Shown here in pieces: positions 18,689 through 26,616 of a DNA stretch of 64,000 bases. Under the pieces are notes generated by a model, which was not told the origin of the DNA, did not search any database, and was given only the letters and a program-made list of their open reading frames with translations. This DNA comes from Streptomyces mobaraensis (lineage in GTDB: Bacteria > Actinomycetota > Actinomycetes > Streptomycetales > Streptomycetaceae): assembly GCF_020099395.1 (NCBI RefSeq), contig NZ_CP083590.1, positions 4,774,001-4,838,000 of the forward strand. The letters run 5' to 3'. A program made the translations under genes and the position numbers. How positions within the stretch are numbered: the first letter of the stretch is position 1; each line of letters begins with the position of its first letter.

Positions 18689-18913
18689 TCAGCACGCCGG
18701 TTTCAGGCCATTCGGCTCCCGCATCGCCGCGATGAAAGCCACCCAGGCGCTCGGCTCGAAAGTGCAGGCCCCTCGCGGCCGCGCCTTGCTGTCGCGGACG
18801 GCTATGCGGCGGTCGGGGGTAGGGCGGTGCTCGACGCACTGCTCGTCTCCGTCGGGGCAGTACGAGGACTTCCGCCAGTGGCTTTCCTGGGGGTGGGGGC
18901 GTTGGTGTATCAC
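18689..18913 (-). CDS. DUF397 domain protein
   Basis: 74 residues with the DUF397 signature: WRKSSYCPDGDEQCVEH, VRDSK, and FEPSAWVAFIAAM. Its ATG overlaps the stop of the XRE regulator (ATGA at 18910-18913). DUF397/XRE pairs are abundant in Streptomyces (WhiJ/AbaA/BldB neighbourhoods) and have been described as toxin-antitoxin-like or developmental regulators. Which role applies here is unknown. Confidence 0.9.
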   Translation of the reverse strand: MIHQRPHPQESHWRKSSYCPDGDEQCVEHRPTPDRRIAVRDSKARPRGACTFEPSAWVAFIAAMREPNGLKPAC

Positions 18914-19794
18914 TTTGCACCCCTTGTGTGTTGTTGTTCGAGCTCAAGCACGATGGACTCCATCAGCTCGGCGGTCTGCGTAGTCGACAGGGCGGCTGCC
19001 TTCAGGCGGGCGATCGTTTTCCAGGCTTTCCTGATCACCTCATCGTCCTCCAGGTACAGACTGCCGTCGAGGGATGGGATGTGCACGACGTCCAAGTCAA
19101 GGGGTTTGGGGTACGAGAACACGGTGAAAGCACCCTGGACAGTGCTCCATCCGTGATGACGGAAGGGGACGACCCGGACCGTCAGCGCGGGTTCCCGGTT
19201 CACGGCGATGAGGTGCCGGAGCTGGTCGGCCAGGACGGTCGGGCCGCCGATCTGCTGGTGGATGGCACCTTCATGGATCAGGGCCAGGTATCGAGGCGGA
19301 TTGTCCCGTCGCAGGATCTGCTGCCGTGCGAGGCGGAGATCGACGAAGAAGTCGACTTCCGCGTCGGTGAGGTGCGAGGACGCATCGCGGATGACAGCTG
19401 CTGCATAATCCCGAGTTTGCAAGAGGCCCGGGATGAGTTGGGGCTGGAACGCGGTGATGCGCGCGGCATCCGATTCATGGGTCAGCAATTCCTTGAAGTC
19501 CGCGTTGAGCCTGCTGCTGTGGCCCCGCCACCAGGTGCGCTGATTTCCCTCGGCGGCGAGCGCGATCAACCATTCGCGCGTCTTCTCGTCGGCGATCTCG
19601 TACAGCGCGAAGAGCGTCTCCAGTTCCAGGCGGGTCACGCGGTGGCGGCCCGTCTCGATGCGGCTGATCTTCGTGTTGTCGGTGTGGATCGCCTGGGCCG
19701 CGTCGGTGGCGGTGATGCCCGCTGCCTCGCGGGCCTCCCTGAGGATGGTGCCGAGCCTGCGGCGGCGGGCGGTACGGCGGGACGCGTGTGCCAT
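18910..19794 (-). CDS. XRE-family regulator, Scr1/DUF5753 type
   Basis: 294 residues. Helix-turn-helix at about residues 14-70 (LGTILREAREAAGITATDAA ... NTKISRIETGRHRVTRLELE). The remainder is a DUF5753 domain recognised by ITAFQPQLIPGLLQTRDYA, RLARQQIL and TVRVVPFRHHG. It forms an operon with the DUF397 gene by 4-base overlap and is divergent from small genes at 20000. Codon use is less GC-rich than neighbours, suggesting later acquisition. Confidence 0.92.
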   Translation of the reverse strand: MAHASRRTARRRRLGTILREAREAAGITATDAAQAIHTDNTKISRIETGRHRVTRLELETLFALYEIADEKTREWLIALAAEGNQRTWWRGHSSRLNADFKELLTHESDAARITAFQPQLIPGLLQTRDYAAAVIRDASSHLTDAEVDFFVDLRLARQQILRRDNPPRYLALIHEGAIHQQIGGPTVLADQLRHLIAVNREPALTVRVVPFRHHGWSTVQGAFTVFSYPKPLDLDVVHIPSLDGSLYLEDDEVIRKAWKTIARLKAAALSTTQTAELMESIVLELEQQHTRGAK

Positions 19795-19869
19795 GTGCTG
19801 CTTCTCCCCTTAAGCGTTCGGGTCCAGCGTGCTGCGTGGGAGGGGCGCGTCGCCTCAATGTGCGGGTTG

Positions 19870-19887
19870 ATCACCCAGAAGGGTGAT
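19870..19887. promoter_or_regulatory. inverted repeat upstream of the XRE gene
   Basis: ATCACCC (19870-19876) and GGGTGAT (19881-19887) form a perfect 7-bp inverted repeat around AGAA. A second small palindrome, TCCAA-T-TTGGA, follows within about 5 bases. They lie 76 bases upstream of the XRE start, where an autoregulatory operator would be expected. Confidence 0.45.
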
Positions 19888-19999
19888 TCCTCCAATTTGG
19901 AAGGCTATTCCTTGCCGGATGGGCGCAGACTGATGGAGCAAGGTCACAACGAGCAACCTGCACAGGAGTGTTGCTGTCCACTATCGGGGGGCGGGGCTC

Positions 20000-20338
20000 A
20001 TGACGTACAGAACCGGCACCTACGTCGTCGACGTGCGGGAGAACCGGCTGGTCCAAGTGATCGGCGCCGACGAGGGTCGCGTGCAGGTCCGCCGGCCGGG
20101 CGGCGGTCTGGAGTGGGAAGTGCCGCCGTCCGCCCTGCGGTTGGCGACGCGCGAGGAACGCAACGCGGCGGGGTTGCGGCCGTACCAGACCGGTTGCGGC
20201 CGGTGCGCGGAGCTGGAGGCGGCGAGGCGGGTCGCCGCGGGCGGGGGCGATGCGGCGGTGTCGGGGGACGCGACGGCGGCGGCGCTGACCCACTGGGTGA
20301 CGGAGCACTGCGGGCGCGGCGACGAGGGGCGACGATGA
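20000..20338 (+). CDS. small protein, EWxVPPxxLRLAT type
   Basis: 112 residues: an N-terminal beta-rich module (GTYVVDVRENRLVQVIGADEG, RRPGGGLEWEVPPSALRLAT) and a C-terminal part with a CGRC pair and HWVTEHC. I recognise the N-terminal pattern as common in Streptomyces near XRE/DUF397 loci but know no function. The following small gene overlaps it by 4 bases (ATGA). Confidence 0.7.
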   Translation: MTYRTGTYVVDVRENRLVQVIGADEGRVQVRRPGGGLEWEVPPSALRLATREERNAAGLRPYQTGCGRCAELEAARRVAAGGGDAAVSGDATAAALTHWVTEHCGRGDEGRR

Positions 20339-20556
20339 GGACGGGAACGGGAACGGCGAAGACGCACACCACCACCGGCCGCCTTGTGCGGCACTGCAAG
20401 CACACTGCGGGCTGGGACTCCCGCGGCGGGGCGGAACGCTGCCGGGCCTGCGGGACGTGCCGGTTCACGGAATACCGAGCGGTACGGCCGCCCGGCCCAC
20501 TGCCGCCGGGGCCGCCACCGCCCGAGGGCGCTCCGACGCGGAGGGGGAGGGGGTAA
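20335..20556 (+). CDS. small cysteine-containing protein
   Basis: 73 residues, start overlapping the previous stop (ATGA). Residues HCKHTAGWDSRGGAERC and RACGTCRF give a C/H plus CxxC arrangement that could bind zinc, followed by a Pro-rich tail. Codon bias and coupling to the upstream gene support it. Function unknown. Confidence 0.6.
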   Translation: MRTGTGTAKTHTTTGRLVRHCKHTAGWDSRGGAERCRACGTCRFTEYRAVRPPGPLPPGPPPPEGAPTRRGRG

Positions 20557-20608
20557 CGGCAGCGCGGACGACGGAGGTTCACAGGTCAGCGGGAGGAGCG
20601 ACCCCGCC

Positions 20609-21184
20609 TCACTGATCCCCATCCGCCGCCGCGCGATCACGCAGCATCACCGCGTGGACGCCGTTGCCCCAGGGGTCGACCTCGGCGATCGTCCGGTAGC
20701 CCCACGAGCGGTACGCGGTCCGGGCGGGTGTCGCCGCGTGGTGGACGGTGAGGAGGATGCGGTCCGCGTCCGTGGTGCGGAGCAGGGCGTCGTGCAGCCG
20801 GCGGGCGAGGCCGTGTCGTCGGTGGGCGGCGCGGACGGCGAGTTCCAGCAGGCAGAGGGTCCGGTGCCGGTCGGCGGGGGCGACGTACGGGTCCCACCAG
20901 CCGGACCGCCGGTCGAGGGTGGTGCCCAGCGCCATGCCGGCGGGTTCGCCCGCCGCCGTGCGGGCGAGGGCCGCGCGGAAGGCGGGGTGCGCGGCCTCCG
21001 TGCGGAAACGGTCGAAGGTCAGGGCGACGTCCGCTTCCGTCTCGCCGTACGGGGGTTCGGCGAACGCCTCGGCGTAGACGAGGCGGAAGGCGTCCATACC
21101 CCGGACCGCCGTCGGGCCGTCCATGGTCTCCACGGCATAGAGACCGGCCGCGGCGCGGGAGGCGGAGTGCGTCATGGCCGTCAT
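20609..21184 (-). CDS. GNAT acetyltransferase
   Basis: 191 residues from ATG 21184; ATG 21175 is an alternative. The acetyl-CoA motif is LLELAVRAAHRRHGLARRLHDALL, followed by ILLTVHHAATPARTAYRSWGY, the usual GNAT C-terminal strand-helix. The protein is convergent with the small genes at 20000-20556 and begins next to the SRPBCC remnant. Substrate unknown. Confidence 0.85.
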   Translation of the reverse strand: MTAMTHSASRAAAGLYAVETMDGPTAVRGMDAFRLVYAEAFAEPPYGETEADVALTFDRFRTEAAHPAFRAALARTAAGEPAGMALGTTLDRRSGWWDPYVAPADRHRTLCLLELAVRAAHRRHGLARRLHDALLRTTDADRILLTVHHAATPARTAYRSWGYRTIAEVDPWGNGVHAVMLRDRAAADGDQ

Positions 21185-21262
21185 TGCAGCATCCGGTGCC
21201 GGGCGAAGCCCAGGCGGGGCGAGGAGAACGGAGGTGACCTGCGGGTTCGAAGATCGACGTGA

Positions 21263-21577
21263 CAGGTAGAGGCGATGGCCATGCCCGGCACCGGGTTCTC
21301 CGTCACGATCCGGGCCGAGGTCCTGGCCTTCGAGCCGGAGCGGATGCTCAGGGTCGGGTGGCGGGACGCCGCCCCCGACTCCCGGTCCGGCGCCGACTGG
21401 ACGGTCACCTGGGCCCTGGAGGGGGAGGGCCGGGGCCCGCCTCTTCCTCGTCCACGAGGGCTTCGACCCGGACAATGCCCTCCAGATGCGCGCCCGTTCG
21501 ATCATGGACGGATCATGGACGGCGGCTGGCGGTCCGGCGTGCTGCGTGGCCCGGCCGGACTGCGTGGCCGGACCGTG
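21263..21577 (+). pseudogene. SRPBCC/AHSA1-type protein remnant
   Basis: The frame from 21275 reads GTGFSVTIRAEVLAFEPERM, then WTVTWALEGEGRG, clearly the middle of an AHSA1-type domain, but lacks its first third (in-frame stop at 21260). After 21434 the family sequence continues in the next frame (ARLFLVHEGFDPDNALQM). It then returns to the first frame as IMDGGWRSGVL after an 11-base tandem duplication (GATCATGGACG twice, 21500-21521). One extra base plus the 11-base insert cancel, so about 24 residues are scrambled and the frame stays open. No plausible ending precedes the antisense oxidoreductase gene. Confidence 0.7.
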
Positions 21578-21610
21578 GGGAGCGGGGGGCGCCGGACGGG
21601 ACGGCGGTGG

Positions 21611-22693
21611 TCAGAGGGTGATCGTGCGGCCCTCCGTCGCCGACACCCTCGCCGCCTCCAGGACGCGCAGCGCCGCCGCCGCCTCCGCCGCGGTGACCGG
21701 CGGCCGGCCGCCGGTGCGCAGGGCCTCCACGATCGCCGCGTAGTAGGCGGGGTAGTCGCCGGGGAGGGTCGGCACGGGCTCGCCGCCGCCGGTCAGCGGG
21801 GACTCGCCCTCGCCGAGCCGGCCCCACAGGGACCGCGGCTCGACGCCCCACGGGGTTCCGTCGTCCGGGCGCAGGCCCTCGCGGAGGGCGGCCTCCTGCG
21901 GGTCGAGGCCGTACTTGACGTAACCCCCGTCGCTGCCCAGCACCCGGAAGCGGGGGCCTAGTTGGGCCGTGGTGGCGCTCATCCAGAGGTGGGAGCGGAC
22001 GCCGTCGGCGTGGCGGAGGGCGATGAAGGTGTCGTCGTCCGCCTCGGCGCCCGGGCGGCGGATGTCCGCCTCGGCGTAGACGCTGACGGCGGGGCCGAAG
22101 AGGGTCAGCGCCTGGTCGACCAGGTGGCTGCCGAGATCGTAGAGGAGGCCGCCCAGTTCGGCGGGGTCGCCGGACTCGCGCCAGCCGCCCTTGGGGCGCG
22201 GGCGCCACCGTTCGAAGCGGGACTCGAAGCGCAGGACGCGGCCGAGGCTGCCGTCGCCGACCAGGGAGCGGACGGTGCGGAAGTCGTTGTCCCAGCGCCG
22301 GTTCTGGAAGACGCTGAGCAGCAGCCCGCGCCGCTCGGCCAGCGCGTCCAGTTCGTCCGCCTCGGCGGCGGTGGCGGCGAGGGGCTTGTCGACGACGACC
22401 GGCAGCCCGGCCTCCAGGGCGCGGCGGGCCAGCGGCACATGGGTGCGGTTGGGGGAGGCGACGACGATCAGGTCGAGGTCGCCGGCGCGGGCGAAGAGCT
22501 CGTCGGGGTCGGCGGAGGTCCGGGCTCCGGGGTGTTCGGTGGCGACCTGCCGCTGCCGCTCCGGGTTGGCGGTGACGACCGTGTCGAGGGCCAGGCCCTC
22601 GGTGGCGGCGATCAGCGGGGCGTGGAAGAACGACCCCGCGACGCCGTAACCGATCAGGCCGACGCGGAGGGGGGTGTCGGAGATGCCGTCCAT
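21611..22693 (-). CDS. Gfo/Idh/MocA family oxidoreductase
   Basis: 360-residue NAD(P)-dependent sugar or inositol-type dehydrogenase. The N-terminal Rossmann motif is VGLIGYGVAGSFFHAPLI, then VVASPNRTHVPLARRALEAG and VVDKPLAAT (the EKP-like lysine). The C-terminal domain has LYDLGSHLVDQALTLFG, carrying the catalytic histidine. Start MDGISDTP at 22693 was chosen over an upstream start that would run through the divergent operator. It is divergent from a ROK regulator that probably controls it. Confidence 0.92.
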   Translation of the reverse strand: MDGISDTPLRVGLIGYGVAGSFFHAPLIAATEGLALDTVVTANPERQRQVATEHPGARTSADPDELFARAGDLDLIVVASPNRTHVPLARRALEAGLPVVVDKPLAATAAEADELDALAERRGLLLSVFQNRRWDNDFRTVRSLVGDGSLGRVLRFESRFERWRPRPKGGWRESGDPAELGGLLYDLGSHLVDQALTLFGPAVSVYAEADIRRPGAEADDDTFIALRHADGVRSHLWMSATTAQLGPRFRVLGSDGGYVKYGLDPQEAALREGLRPDDGTPWGVEPRSLWGRLGEGESPLTGGGEPVPTLPGDYPAYYAAIVEALRTGGRPPVTAAEAAAALRVLEAARVSATEGRTITL

Positions 22694-22702
22694 GCCCGCC
22701 AC

Positions 22703-22723
22703 TTTGGCAACACTGTTGCAAAA
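22703..22723. promoter_or_regulatory. palindromic operator between oxidoreductase and ROK genes
   Basis: GCAACA-C-TGTTGC (22707-22719) is a perfect 6-bp inverted repeat. It is flanked by TTT and AAA that extend the symmetry after one mismatched pair. It sits 10 bases from the oxidoreductase start and 27 bases from the ROK start, a position and sequence typical of ROK-family repressor sites. Confidence 0.6.
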
Positions 22724-22749
22724 GCGCAAGCGCCCACGACAATGGTTCC

Positions 22750-23811
22750 GTGAACAGGACCGATCCCGGAGCCAACCTGGCCGCGCTGCGCGACCACAAC
22801 ACCGCCGTCGTCCTCGGGCTGCTCCGCTGCGCCGGCCCGGCCGGCGCCAGCCGGGCCGAGCTGGCCGCCGGGGCGGGGCTCACCCCGCAGGCCGTCAGCA
22901 AGATCACGGGCCGGCTGCGGGACACGGGGCTGGCCGCCGAAGCGGGCCGCCGCGCCTCCACCGGCGGCAAACCGGCGACGGCCCTGCGCCTGGTCCCCGG
23001 CGCCGCCCACGCCGTGGGCGTGCACCTCGACCGGGACGCGCTCACCGTCACCCTCGTCGACCTCACCGGCACCGAGACCGCCACCCGTACCGCGCCGCTC
23101 GACTTCGGAGCCGGGGCGCAGGCCGTGCTGGACGCGGTGGCCGACGCGGTGACCGCGCTGCTCGCCGACCACGCCACCGGCGACGTGCTCGGTGCCGGCG
23201 TCGCCGTCCCCGGCCCCCTCGATCACCGCAGCGGCGTCCTGCACCGGGTCACCGGCTTCCCCCGGTGGGACGGCTTCCCGCTCCGCGACGCGCTGGGCGA
23301 ACGGCTCGGGCTGCCCGTCGTCGTCGACAAGGACACCAACGCCGCCGCGCTCGGCCTCGCCCTGCGCGCCCCCCGCGCCACCGGCTCCTTCGCCTATCTG
23401 CACCTGGGCACCGGCCTCGGCGCCGGGCTCGTCCTCGACGGCGGCGTCCACCGCGGACCCCGCACGGGCGCGGGGGAGTTCGGGCACCAGGTCGTCATGG
23501 TCGACGGCCCCCTGTGCGCCTGCGGAGACCGCGGCTGCCTCGAAGCGCTCTGCCTCGCCGCCGTCGCCGAGGGCGACACCGCACGCGCCGCGCGGCTGCT
23601 CGGCGTCGGCGCGCTCAACCTCGTACGCCTCCTGGACATCGACGGTGTCCTGCTGGGCGGCGGTGTGGTGCTCGCGCGGCCCGCGGCCTTCGTGGGCGGG
23701 GTCCGGGACGCGCTCGGCGGCGCGGTGCCGGTCGATGTCGCCCCCGAAGGGGCCCGGGTGGTCGTCGGGGGCGCGGCGGAGCTGGTGCTTGCTCCGCTGT
23801 TCGGGGTCTGA
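22750..23811 (+). CDS. ROK family transcriptional regulator
   Basis: 353 residues from GTG 22750. An N-terminal winged helix (NTAVVLGLLRCAGPAGASRA ... LTPQAVSKITGRLRDTGL) precedes a ROK domain with LGTGLGAGLVLDGGVHRG, GAGEFGHQ and the zinc motif CACGDRGCLE. The usual sugar-kinase phosphate loop is partly degenerate, so it is more likely a sugar-responsive repressor than a kinase. It probably regulates the divergent oxidoreductase and itself through the palindrome at 22703-22723. No clear ribosome site precedes the GTG. Confidence 0.92.
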   Translation: MNRTDPGANLAALRDHNTAVVLGLLRCAGPAGASRAELAAGAGLTPQAVSKITGRLRDTGLAAEAGRRASTGGKPATALRLVPGAAHAVGVHLDRDALTVTLVDLTGTETATRTAPLDFGAGAQAVLDAVADAVTALLADHATGDVLGAGVAVPGPLDHRSGVLHRVTGFPRWDGFPLRDALGERLGLPVVVDKDTNAAALGLALRAPRATGSFAYLHLGTGLGAGLVLDGGVHRGPRTGAGEFGHQVVMVDGPLCACGDRGCLEALCLAAVAEGDTARAARLLGVGALNLVRLLDIDGVLLGGGVVLARPAAFVGGVRDALGGAVPVDVAPEGARVVVGGAAELVLAPLFGV

Positions 23812-23926
23812 CTCCCGCCCTGCTCGGGGACTGACTCCCGCCCTGCTCGGGGTCTGACTCCCGTCCTGGTCCGGGTTCGGATCCCGTCCTGATCCGGGGT
23901 CCGGCTCCCTTCCCGGTCCGGGATCC
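23803..23926. repeat. 23-bp tandem repeats after the ROK gene
   Basis: About five diverging copies of a unit containing CTGACTCCCGCCCTGCTCGG. The ROK stop codon lies inside the first copy. Each unit can fold a small CCCG...CGGG stem, so the array may act as a multi-hairpin terminator. Divergence increases toward the 3' side. Confidence 0.8.
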
Positions 23927-24060
23927 GAAGGGCGGCCGGAAGCCCCGGCCGCCCGGCGTCGGTCACCCCTCCGGGGGAACGCAATGCACCCTTACCGACC
24001 AACCGCGTTGTTCCTCATGTGATGTCCGCTTTCCGATCCGTCACCCGGAAGGGAACCCCC

Positions 24061-24366
24061 ATGAGAACCGCCGCCCTCCTCCCCGCCCTCGCCGCCGCCC
24101 TCCTGCTCACCGCCGCGGCCCCCGCCACCGCCGCGCCGCACGGGATCAGCCGGACGTACCAGGACCCGGCCGGCAAGGCCGCCACCCACACCCTCCTCTG
24201 CCCGGGGCGCGAACACGCGCACAGCGGAGGGGCGCAGGTGGAGCCGCACAACTACGTGGCGAGCTCCGCGCCGACGGACGACCGCCGCGGCTGGACGATC
24301 ACGACCGAGCCACTCCCCGGCAACACCCGGGCCCGCAAGGTGATCCTCTACGTTCTCTGCGCCTGA
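24061..24366 (+). CDS. small secreted protein
   Basis: 101 residues from ATG 24061 with GAAGGGA upstream. The N-terminus is a clean Sec signal peptide (RTAALLPALAAALLLTAAA, cleavage near ATAAPH). The mature part is about 75 residues with two cysteines (LLCPG and the C-terminal VLCA) that could form a disulfide. No family recognised. Confidence 0.7.
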   Translation: MRTAALLPALAAALLLTAAAPATAAPHGISRTYQDPAGKAATHTLLCPGREHAHSGGAQVEPHNYVASSAPTDDRRGWTITTEPLPGNTRARKVILYVLCA

Positions 24367-24521
24367 CCGGACGGCCCTCTCAGGGCAGCGTTCCGGCCGC
24401 CCACCCCCGTCCGGGTGAGCCGCCCCTCGTCCCAACGGGCGGAAGTCCGCCGCCGGCCGGGGGACATGTCCGTCGTGTCCTTCGCCATGCGGCGCGCGGC
24501 GGGGATGTTCCCGCCACCGGG

Positions 24522-24566
24522 AGTCACCAGAGTCATCAGAGCCACCAGAGTTCCCGGAGCCCCCAG
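24522..24566. repeat. 9-bp tandem repeat, five copies
   Basis: AGTCACCAG, AGTCATCAG, AGCCACCAG, AGTTCCCGG and AGCCCCCAG lie head to tail, ending 16 bases before the start of the LAATG surface protein. It would be in the 5' leader of that mRNA. Confidence 0.7.
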
Positions 24567-24582
24567 CAGCAAAGGTTCCCCG

Positions 24583-25500
24583 ATGCCGTTGTCCCGCGCG
24601 CTGCCGATCCCCGTATCCGCCGCGCCCGCTCTCCCGGCGCGCGCGGCGGCGCTCGCCCCGCCACTCCACGCCCTGCCCCTCCACGCCTTGCCGTTCCTCG
24701 CCCTGGCGGCGCTCGTCCTCGGCCTCGGCGCACCGGCACCAGCCGCCGCCTCTGTCGCACCCGCCGCCTCCGCCCCACCCTCGACACCGGTCGGGCCCGC
24801 CGCCGAGCACCGTGGCGACCGGCCGGGATGCGGGGACGCCGGCCGCACCGAGTTCCCGATCGCCTCCCGGCTCACCGGCGGCCCCGACGTCTACGAGCGC
24901 GGCGCCCCCGCACCCGCCTGGGAGCTGGAACTCCGCAACGTCACGGGCCAGGAGTGCCGGGACGTGCACCCCGTCGCCGTCCTGGCCGACGCCAAGCGAG
25001 CGCTCCGGCCCGAGCACATCCACCTGGAGTTCTACGACAAGGAGGGCGCGCGCTGGCGGCCGGTGCGGTTCGAACGCACCGAGGAGGCGGAGAACGTCGG
25101 CGTCTTCGACGGTGGTTCGTCCGGTTTCCACGGCTTCTCCGTCCCCGCCCGCAGGACCGTCGTCGTCCCGCTGCGGCTCGGTTTCACCGACGCCGCACCC
25201 GACGGGCCCGTCACCGCGAACGTCACCGCCGTCCAGCGGCGCGGCGCGGACGGCGCCTGGGTCGGGGAGTCCGGCGACTACACCTTCACCGTCGCCCCCG
25301 CCCCGACCGCCCCCGCCCCCACCCCCGCCAGGCCGGGCCCGACACCGCACGCCGTCCCCGCGCCGGGCCGCGACCCCGGCCCCCCGGTCCTCGCGGCGAC
25401 CGGCGGATCGCACGCCGTTCCCGTGCTCGCCGCCGTCGCCTGCGTCTGCCTCGCCGGCGGGGCGGGGCTGCTGCTGTGGGCCCGCCGGATGCGGCGCTGA
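24583..25500 (+). CDS. cell-wall-anchored surface protein with LAATG sorting signal
   Basis: 305 residues from ATG 24583 (AAAGG about 8 bases upstream). An N-terminal signal region ends near APAAASV. An immunoglobulin-like domain spans about residues 75-230 (WELELRNVTGQECRDVHPVA, HIHLEFYDKEG, FHGFSVPARRTVVVPLRL). A Pro-rich spacer is followed by LAATGGSH, a hydrophobic helix and the tail ARRMRR. That is a class E-type sortase sorting signal (LAxTG). The nearest sortase, at 27275, looks like class F, so the anchoring enzyme may be encoded elsewhere. Confidence 0.8.
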   Translation: MPLSRALPIPVSAAPALPARAAALAPPLHALPLHALPFLALAALVLGLGAPAPAAASVAPAASAPPSTPVGPAAEHRGDRPGCGDAGRTEFPIASRLTGGPDVYERGAPAPAWELELRNVTGQECRDVHPVAVLADAKRALRPEHIHLEFYDKEGARWRPVRFERTEEAENVGVFDGGSSGFHGFSVPARRTVVVPLRLGFTDAAPDGPVTANVTAVQRRGADGAWVGESGDYTFTVAPAPTAPAPTPARPGPTPHAVPAPGRDPGPPVLAATGGSHAVPVLAAVACVCLAGGAGLLLWARRMRR

Positions 25501-25670
25501 CCGGCCCGGGCGAAGAAGTGGAGGAGCCATCCGGAAGGCCGCCGCCGCGGGCTGACTAGGCTGGGAGGTGCCGGCCGGTGGGCGAGCCCCGCCGGTCCGG
25601 TTCGTCCCCGATCCGGCGAGGGGCCTTTCGGGCCCGGCGGCGGGCCGCCCAGCATGGCAGGAGTTCCGCA

Positions 25671-26450
25671 GTGGCAGAGCGCAAGCCCATCGAGTCCTGG
25701 CTCACCGACATGGACGGTGTGCTGATGCACGAAGGCGTCCCGGTGCCGGGGGCGGACACCTTCATCTCCCGCCTCCGGGACTCCGGGAAGCCCTTCCTGG
25801 TGCTCACCAACAACTCCATCTACACCCCGCGCGACCTGCACGCCCGCCTCCAGCGGATCGGCCTCGACGTGCCCGTCGGCAACATCTGGACCTCGGCCCT
25901 GGCCACCGCGCAGTTCCTGGACGACCAGCGGCCGGGCGGCACGGCGTACGTCATCGGCGAGGCCGGGCTGACCACCGCGCTGCACGACATCGGCTACGTC
26001 CTCACCGACGCGGACCCCGATTACGTCGTTCTGGGCGAAACGCGGACGTACTCCTTCGAAGCGCTCACCAAGGCGATCCGGCTGATCAACGCGGGTGCCC
26101 GCTTCATCGCCACCAACCCTGACGAGACCGGCCCCTCCGCCGAGGGCGCCCTGCCCGCCACCGGTTCCGTCGCCGCGCTGATCACCAAGGCGACCGGCCG
26201 CGAGCCCTACTTCGTCGGCAAGCCCAACCCGCTGATGATGCGGGCCGGTCTGAACGTCATCGGCGCCCACTCGGAGACCAGCGCGATGATCGGCGACCGG
26301 ATGGACACCGACGTCCTCGCCGGACTGGAGGCCGGCATGGAGACGTTCCTGGTGCTCACCGGCCTGACCCGGCCCGACGAGATCGACCGCTATCCCTTCC
26401 GGCCGTCCCGCGTCGTCGACTCGATCGCGGATCTCACCGAACTGATCTGA
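25671..26450 (+). CDS. HAD-IIA family phosphatase (NagD-like)
   Basis: 259 residues from GTG 25671, with AGGAG 7 bases upstream. HAD motif I is WLTDMDGVLM (nucleophile and acid/base Asp), motif II is LVLTNN, the conserved Lys lies in FVGKPNPLM, and motif IV is MIGDRMDTDVLAG. The cap domain (GLTTALHDIGYVLTDADPDY) is the C2a type of NagD/phosphoglycolate phosphatases. It dephosphorylates a small metabolite in the cytoplasm; the substrate is not identifiable. An in-frame upstream extension lacks a ribosome site. Confidence 0.93.
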   Translation: MAERKPIESWLTDMDGVLMHEGVPVPGADTFISRLRDSGKPFLVLTNNSIYTPRDLHARLQRIGLDVPVGNIWTSALATAQFLDDQRPGGTAYVIGEAGLTTALHDIGYVLTDADPDYVVLGETRTYSFEALTKAIRLINAGARFIATNPDETGPSAEGALPATGSVAALITKATGREPYFVGKPNPLMMRAGLNVIGAHSETSAMIGDRMDTDVLAGLEAGMETFLVLTGLTRPDEIDRYPFRPSRVVDSIADLTELI

Positions 26451-26616
26451 AACGAGCACACACGGAGATGAACGCCGCCCCGGACGGCGGACATCGCTGC
26501 CCGCCGTCCGGGCGGTACGGACATCCGGTTCGTCACCGGTTGGAGTAACGGGAGCACGGAGCGGATGCGCGGCCGCTCCCGGGCAGGTGAACTTCTGAGG
26601 TATCAGGAGGTTCATC

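Noticed and set aside
23803..23926. Possible CRISPR array
   Set aside because: The 23-base units are contiguous with no unique spacers and degrade progressively; the same holds for the arrays at 10203 and 24522.
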